A stretch of DNA of 34,310 bases from Escherichia sp. MOD1-EC7003 (GTDB lineage: Bacteria > Pseudomonadota > Gammaproteobacteria > Enterobacterales > Enterobacteriaceae): positions 1-34,310 of the forward strand of contig NZ_PTRE01000095.1 in NCBI RefSeq assembly GCF_002965065.1, given 5' to 3'. Shown here piece after piece: positions 29,557-34,310 of this stretch. A model generated the notes under the pieces. That model was not told where the DNA came from and searched no databases. It saw only the letters and a program-made list of their open reading frames with translations. The translations under genes and the position numbers were made by a program. Each line of letters opens with the position of its first letter. Position 1 is the first letter of the stretch.

Positions 29557-30014
29557 TTATTTTCCTCGTCATGTTGCAATGAAAATTTGCGGTGAAAAAT
29601 GTTAAGGCGGCGGAGTATACCATAAGCTTTGCTAAAAATAGCAGTGGTTGTTTTTTGAGCGTGATATCAACAGTGCTATAAATTACATTAATATAATTGC
29701 TAATAAATATTTTTATCATGAATGTTTTTTGCCCGTATTGTTCGGGTTAATTAATGTTACATATTCAGCGGGCTGATTTTCATTTTTGCTGAATAAAGTC
29801 AATTTTTGTCACATTTCGTCGCAGGGGTTACTGTGAAACGATCCAGTAAGCCGTTGGTGACGGGCGTGACCATAACTGTGGACAATCGAATTTACAAAAA
29901 TGAGAGAAAAATCGAATACCCACCATTTTTAACGTTTCAAAATTGCAATAAAAACCGCTAATATACGAATGACTAACTATCAGTAGCGTTATCCCTATTT
30001 CTGGAGATATTCCT
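29557..30014. promoter_or_regulatory. Upstream region of uvrY
   Basis: The 458 bp between yecF and uvrY, mostly AT-rich, must hold the divergent promoters of both. No recognised operator stands out; there is no plausible open frame. In K-12 SdiA acts on uvrY expression from this region, but I could not place a site with confidence. Confidence 0.5.
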
Positions 30015-30671
30015 TTGATCAACGTTCTACTTGTTGATGACCATGAACTGGTGCGCGCAGGGATACGACGCATTCTGGAAGATATAAAGGGTATAAAAGT
30101 CGTCGGTGAGGCATCGTGCGGTGAAGACGCCGTTAAGTGGTGCCGGGCAAATGCCGTTGACGTGGTGCTAATGGACATGAGTATGCCGGGCATTGGCGGT
30201 CTTGAGGCGACGCGTAAAATCGCGCGTTCCACAGCTGATGTCAAAATCATCATGCTTACGGTCCATACAGAAAACCCTTTACCAGCGAAAGTCATGCAGG
30301 CCGGTGCTGCGGGCTACCTCAGCAAAGGCGCGGCTCCTCAGGAAGTTGTGAGTGCGATTCGTTCTGTCTATTCAGGGCAGCGTTACATTGCTTCTGACAT
30401 CGCTCAACAAATGGCGTTAAGCCAGATTGAACCAGAAAAAACAGAAAGCCCATTTGCCAGTTTGTCTGAACGTGAATTGCAGATTATGCTGATGATCACC
30501 AAGGGCCAGAAGGTCAATGAGATCTCAGAACAGCTCAATCTCAGTCCGAAAACGGTGAACAGCTACCGCTATCGTATGTTCAGTAAACTAAACATTCATG
30601 GCGATGTTGAGCTGACTCATCTGGCAATTCGCCATGGTCTGTGTAATGCGGAGACATTATCAAGTCAGTGA
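30015..30671 (+). CDS. uvrY: Response regulator UvrY of the BarA/UvrY system
   Basis: The 218-residue NarL/FixJ-class regulator differs from K-12 UvrY by about one residue. The receiver has the acidic pair in LLVDDHE, phospho-acceptor Asp54 in [10 protein letters not shown], Thr in MLTVHT and Lys in LSKGAAP; the LuxR helix-turn-helix includes [20 protein letters not shown] and [12 protein letters not shown]. Phosphorylated by BarA on sensing short-chain acids, it activates csrB and csrC, which sequester CsrA. The start is a TTG at 30015 after GGAG, as in K-12. It overlaps uvrC by four bases (GTGA). Confidence 0.97.
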   Translation: MINVLLVDDHELVRAGIRRILEDIKGIKVVGEASCGEDAVKWCRANAVDVVLMDMSMPGIGGLEATRKIARSTADVKIIMLTVHTENPLPAKVMQAGAAGYLSKGAAPQEVVSAIRSVYSGQRYIASDIAQQMALSQIEPEKTESPFASLSERELQIMLMITKGQKVNEISEQLNLSPKTVNSYRYRMFSKLNIHGDVELTHLAIRHGLCNAETLSSQ

Positions 30672-32500
30672 GTGATCAGTTTGACGCAAAAGCGTTTTTA
30701 AAAACCGTAACCAGCCAGCCAGGCGTTTATCGCATGTACGATGCTGGTGGTACGGTTATCTATGTCGGCAAAGCGAAAGATCTGAAAAAACGGCTTTCCA
30801 GCTATTTCCGTAGCAACCTCGCTTCGCGCAAAACCGAAGCCCTGGTTGCCCAGATCCAGCAAATTGATGTAACGGTTACTCATACGGAAACCGAAGCGCT
30901 GTTGCTGGAACATAACTACATCAAACTTTATCAGCCGCGTTACAACGTGTTACTACGCGATGATAAATCTTATCCTTTTATCTTCCTGAGTGGCGATACC
31001 CATCCGCGTCTGGCGATGCATCGTGGTGCAAAGCATGCCAAAGGTGAATATTTCGGCCCGTTCCCGAATGGCTATGCCGTACGTGAAACACTGGCGCTAC
31101 TGCAAAAGATATTCCCCATTCGCCAGTGCGAAAATAGTGTTTACCGCAATCGCTCGCGTCCGTGTCTGCAATATCAGATAGGGCGCTGTCTGGGGCCGTG
31201 CGTTGAAGGGCTGGTGAGTGAAGAAGAATACGCTCAGCAGGTCGAGTATGTGCGCCTGTTTTTGTCTGGCAAAGATGATCAGGTGCTTACGCAGCTTATT
31301 AGCCGTATGGAAACTGCCAGTCGGAATCTGGAGTTTGAAGAAGCGGCACGTATTCGCGACCAAATTCAGGCGGTGCGACGCGTCACCGAAAAACAGTTTG
31401 TCTCCAATACCGGCGACGACCTTGACGTGATTGGCGTGGCGTTCGATGCGGGCATGGCTTGTGTCCACGTATTATTCATTCGCCAGGGCAAAGTACTCGG
31501 TAGCCGCAGCTATTTCCCGAAAGTGCCTGGCGGTACGGAACTGAGCGAGGTGGTAGAAACTTTCGTAGGTCAGTTCTATTTACAAGGCAGCCAGATGCGC
31601 ACCTTACCGGGTGAGATCCTGCTCGATTTTAATCTTAGCGATAAAACGCTGCTCGCCGACTCCCTTTCAGAACTGGCGGGACGCAAGATTAATGTTCAAA
31701 CCAAACCTCGCGGCGACAGGGCGCGTTACCTGAAACTCGCGCGCACCAATGCGGCGACGGCCTTAACCAGCAAGCTTTCGCAGCAATCTACCGTTCACCA
31801 GCGGCTGACCGCGCTTGCCAGCGTGCTGAAATTACCGGAAGTGAAGCGGATGGAGTGCTTTGACATCAGCCATACTATGGGTGAACAAACCGTTGCTTCC
31901 TGTGTAGTGTTTGATGCTAACGGCCCGCTGCGTGCGGAGTATCGGCGCTATAACATTACTGGCATCACGCCTGGCGATGATTATGCGGCGATGAATCAGG
32001 TGCTGCGTCGGCGTTATGGTAAAGCCATCGACGAGAGTAAGATCCCGGACGTTATCCTTATCGACGGCGGCAAAGGGCAGCTTGCGCAGGCGAAAAATGT
32101 CTTCGCCGAGCTGGATGTTTCATGGGATAAAAACCATCCGTTGTTACTTGGCGTAGCCAAAGGTGCCGATCGTAAGGCTGGGCTGGAAACGCTGTTTTTT
32201 GAACCGGAAGGTGAGGGATTCAGTCTGCCACCAGATTCTCCCGCGCTGCATGTTATCCAGCATATTCGCGATGAATCACACGATCACGCGATTGGCGGGC
32301 ACCGCAAAAAACGGGCGAAGGTCAAAAATACCAGCTCCCTGGAAACCATTGAAGGCGTCGGGCCAAAACGTCGGCAAATGTTGTTGAAATATATGGGCGG
32401 TTTGCAAGGTTTACGTAACGCCAGCGTCGAGGAAATTGCAAAAGTGCCGGGTATTTCGCAAGGTCTGGCAGAAAAGATCTTCTGGTCGTTGAAACATTGA
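30668..32500 (+). CDS. uvrC: Excinuclease ABC subunit UvrC
   Basis: The 610-residue protein matches K-12 UvrC. The N-terminal GIY-YIG nuclease (about 15-95; PGVYRMY, VIYVGKA, Arg in [10 protein letters not shown]) makes the 3' incision; the UVR domain (about 200-240; [12 protein letters not shown]) contacts UvrB; the RNase H-like domain ([19 protein letters not shown]) makes the 5' incision; two helix-hairpin-helix motifs end the protein ([25 protein letters not shown]). It starts with GTG overlapping the uvrY stop, so translation is coupled. Confidence 0.98.
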   Translation: MSDQFDAKAFLKTVTSQPGVYRMYDAGGTVIYVGKAKDLKKRLSSYFRSNLASRKTEALVAQIQQIDVTVTHTETEALLLEHNYIKLYQPRYNVLLRDDKSYPFIFLSGDTHPRLAMHRGAKHAKGEYFGPFPNGYAVRETLALLQKIFPIRQCENSVYRNRSRPCLQYQIGRCLGPCVEGLVSEEEYAQQVEYVRLFLSGKDDQVLTQLISRMETASRNLEFEEAARIRDQIQAVRRVTEKQFVSNTGDDLDVIGVAFDAGMACVHVLFIRQGKVLGSRSYFPKVPGGTELSEVVETFVGQFYLQGSQMRTLPGEILLDFNLSDKTLLADSLSELAGRKINVQTKPRGDRARYLKLARTNAATALTSKLSQQSTVHQRLTALASVLKLPEVKRMECFDISHTMGEQTVASCVVFDANGPLRAEYRRYNITGITPGDDYAAMNQVLRRRYGKAIDESKIPDVILIDGGKGQLAQAKNVFAELDVSWDKNHPLLLGVAKGADRKAGLETLFFEPEGEGFSLPPDSPALHVIQHIRDESHDHAIGGHRKKRAKVKNTSSLETIEGVGPKRRQMLLKYMGGLQGLRNASVEEIAKVPGISQGLAEKIFWSLKH

Positions 32501-32556
32501 TGTCTCTGTAGCAACATAGGGGTAATCTTACTGACAACAGATAGTTACCCGTCATT

Positions 32557-33105
32557 ATGCAATTTAATATCCCTACGTTGCTTACACTGTTCCGTGTCAT
32601 CCTTATCCCATTCTTTGTATTGGTCTTTTATCTGCCTGTCACCTGGTCGCCGTTTGCCGCCGCGCTCATTTTCTGCGTCGCGGCGGTAACTGACTGGTTC
32701 GATGGTTTTCTGGCACGTCGCTGGAACCAGAGTACCCGGTTTGGTGCTTTCCTTGACCCTGTAGCAGATAAAGTCCTCGTGGCTATCGCCATGGTGTTGG
32801 TAACAGAGCATTATCACAGCTGGTGGGTGACCTTACCGGCGGCAACGATGATCGCCCGTGAAATTATTATTTCTGCCCTGCGCGAATGGATGGCAGAGTT
32901 GGGTAAACGCAGTAGCGTGGCTGTCTCCTGGATTGGGAAAGTGAAAACCACTGCCCAGATGGTGGCGTTGGCCTGGCTGCTGTGGCGTCCGAACATGTGG
33001 GTTGAGTACGCCGGTATTGCCCTTTTCTTTGTGGCTGCGGTATTGACCTTGTGGTCAATGTTGCAATATTTGAGCGCTGCGCGTGCAGATTTGCTTGAAC
33101 AGTGA
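32557..33105 (+). CDS. pgsA: Phosphatidylglycerophosphate synthase PgsA
   Basis: The 182-residue membrane enzyme matches K-12 PgsA. The CDP-alcohol phosphatidyltransferase signature DG-x2-AR-x8-G-x3-D-x3-D is seen as [11 protein letters not shown] then [13 protein letters not shown]. It joins CDP-diacylglycerol with glycerol-3-phosphate to give phosphatidylglycerol phosphate, needed for anionic lipids. About four membrane helices are visible. It lies 56 bp after uvrC and is followed by the tRNA cluster. Confidence 0.98.
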   Translation: MQFNIPTLLTLFRVILIPFFVLVFYLPVTWSPFAAALIFCVAAVTDWFDGFLARRWNQSTRFGAFLDPVADKVLVAIAMVLVTEHYHSWWVTLPAATMIAREIIISALREWMAELGKRSSVAVSWIGKVKTTAQMVALAWLLWRPNMWVEYAGIALFFVAAVLTLWSMLQYLSAARADLLEQ

Positions 33106-33256
33106 TCGTTTCGGCGCAATTTTCAGCAAACGATCAAAGGTGATGAAAAATATCGTTGACTCATCGCGCCAGGTAAGTAGAATGCAACGCATCGAACGGC
33201 GGCACTGATTGCCAGACGATAATAAAATCAAGTGATTAACTGGTTGCTTGATAAAT

Positions 33257-33332
<76 letters not shown>

Positions 33333-33386
33333 GTTTAAAAGACATCGGCCTCAAGCGGATGTCTGGCTGAACGGCTTGAAGAATTT

Positions 33387-33460
33387 GGCGCGTTAACAAA
33401 GCGGTTATGTAGCGGATTGCAAATCCGTCTAGTCCGGTTCGACTCCGGAACGCGCCTCCA
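33387..33460 (+). tRNA. cysT: tRNA-Cys (GCA)
   Basis: The 74-base gene has acceptor GGCGCGT/ACGCGCC, anticodon GCA in GATTGCAAATC, T-arm GTTCGACTC and an encoded CCA end. It is the only E. coli tRNA-Cys, so it is essential. Confidence 0.98.
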
Positions 33461-33472
33461 CTTTCTTCCCGA

Positions 33473-33559
33473 GCCCGGATGGTGGAATCGGTAGACACAA
33501 GGGATTTAAAATCCCTCGGCGTTCGCGCTGTGCGGGTTCAAGTCCCGCTCCGGGTACCA
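33473..33559 (+). tRNA. leuZ: tRNA-Leu (TAA)
   Basis: The 87-base class II tRNA has acceptor GCCCGGA/TCCGGGT, anticodon TAA in GATTTAAAATC, a long variable arm (CGGCGTTCGCGCTGTG) and an encoded CCA end. It is the last gene of the cluster. Confidence 0.98.
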
Positions 33560-33602
33560 TGGGGAAGATAAGAATAAAATCAAAGCAATATGCAATGTCG
33601 TG

Positions 33603-33627
33603 AAACCACCTTCGGGTGGTTTTTTTG
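33603..33627 (+). terminator. Terminator of the tRNA cluster
   Basis: AAACCACC-TTCG-GGTGGTTT, an 8-bp stem with a stable TTCG tetraloop and seven or more T, lies 44 bp after leuZ. Confidence 0.9.
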
Positions 33628-33754
33628 TATTTGTAACTTGTCGTTACACCCTCCTTAAATTTTAATCACTGGCTAAGCCACCCAAAAAGTATCTCTGATA
33701 CGGACCGGCATGTAAGATAGGTGCTGGCGAGTTGAGATCCACAAGGAAAAGCGT

Positions 33755-34250
33755 ATGAAAACGGGACCGTTAAACGAAAGTGAGTTGGAATGGCTGGACG
33801 ATATTCTGACCAAATACAACACTGATCACGCCATCCTTGATGTGGCAGAGCTGGACGGTTTGTTGACGGCGGTGTTGAGTTCTCCGCAAGAGATTGAACC
33901 GGAACAGTGGCTGGTTGCCGTGTGGGGTGGGGCTGACTATGTGCCGCGCTGGGCGTCAGAGAAAGAGATGACGCGCTTTATGAACCTGGCTTTTCAACAT
34001 ATGGCCGATACCGCAGAGCGTCTGAACGAATTCCCGGATCAGTTTGAGCCGTTATTTGGCTTGCGAGAAGTCGATGGCAGCGAGCTGACGATTGTTGAGG
34101 AGTGGTGCTTTGGCTATATGCGTGGCGTTGCCCTTTCTGACTGGTCTACCTTGCCCGATTCGTTAAAACCAGCGCTGGAGGCGATTGCGTTGCACGGTAC
34201 TGAGGAAAACTTCGAGCGGGTAGAGAAGATGTCGCCAGAGGCGTTTGAAG
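33755..34250 (+). pseudogene. yecA: yecA interrupted by an IS66-like end
   Basis: Residues 1 to 165 match K-12 YecA, a UPF0149 protein (MKTGPLNESELEWLDDILTK onward, with VEEWCFGYMRGVALSDW). After EAFE (34250) the sequence changes abruptly into an insertion-sequence terminus, which adds five foreign residues and a stop at 34265-34267. The C-terminal 55 residues, including the SEC-C zinc motif that binds metal and ribosomes/SecA-like partners in K-12, are separated by the insertion. The start ATG at 33755 follows AAGGAAAAG. Confidence 0.9.
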
Positions 34251-34310
34251 GTAAGCGTACAGCCTGAACCGTCTGGTCAGAATCTGACGAATTAGACAAA
34301 GTGGTGTCCA
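34251..34310. mobile_element. IS66-family element, left end (partial)
   Basis: The sequence from 34251 starts GTAAGCGTACAGCCTGAACC, the terminal motif of IS66-family elements (GTAAGCG...). It begins exactly where yecA homology ends and runs off the window. Its genes and the expected 8-bp target duplication are not visible. Confidence 0.75.

Overview
The window is chromosomal DNA of Escherichia, almost certainly E. coli or a Shigella-like lineage. The backbone genes match K-12 almost residue for residue (tcyJ, uvrY, vsr, pgsA, dsrA, the glyW-cysT-leuZ tRNAs), and they appear in K-12 order on the reverse strand. A sister species such as E. albertii cannot be excluded by eye. The presence of an NleF-type effector suggests a pathogen carrying a type III secretion system.

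Layout. (1) 1-5294: the end of a genomic island in the serU tRNA site. It holds an IS3-like end that breaks the pilin gene pilS, a complete pilV minor pilin/adhesin, an AT-rich gene that joins a DUF4297-like nuclease domain, a membrane segment and pentapeptide repeats, and a P4-type integrase. The island ends in a copy of the serU 3' end. (2) 5446-10671: zinT (with a Zur box), msrQ-msrP-hiuH and divergent hprRS, which together handle zinc limitation and periplasmic oxidant repair. (3) 10672-14098: a zone of gene loss (hchA remnant, yedJ remnant, dcm with the catalytic core deleted), with an intact YedS-type porin, the sRNA RseX and drpB in between. (4) 14079-20382: vsr, yedA, yedI, yodC, dgcQ, yedP, dsrA, yodD, dsrB. 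(5) 20426-24906: the former flagellar region IIIb/IIIa. rcsA is truncated, the fliE-fliR block and yedE-yedM are gone and replaced by an IS1-family remnant plus an nleF variant. yedD and amyA survive, and fliT-fliS-fliD-fliC-fliA-fliZ is collapsed to a scar of fliT and fliZ tails. (6) 24990-34310: the cystine uptake genes tcyJ-dcyD-tcyL-tcyN, then sdiA, yecF, uvrY-uvrC, pgsA, three tRNAs and yecA, the last cut by the end of an IS66-like element.

Taken together: two deletions leave the strain without any local flagellar structural or sigma-28 genes, Dcm methylation must be absent although Vsr is kept, and the capsule co-activator RcsA is lost. Acquired functions are the type IV pilus, a candidate defence gene and the secreted effector. 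This pattern of IS ends, in-frame internal deletions and motility loss resembles host-adapted E. coli/Shigella. The most promising undescribed items are the DUF4297-membrane-pentapeptide protein and the NleF variant whose C-terminal caspase-binding tail is altered.
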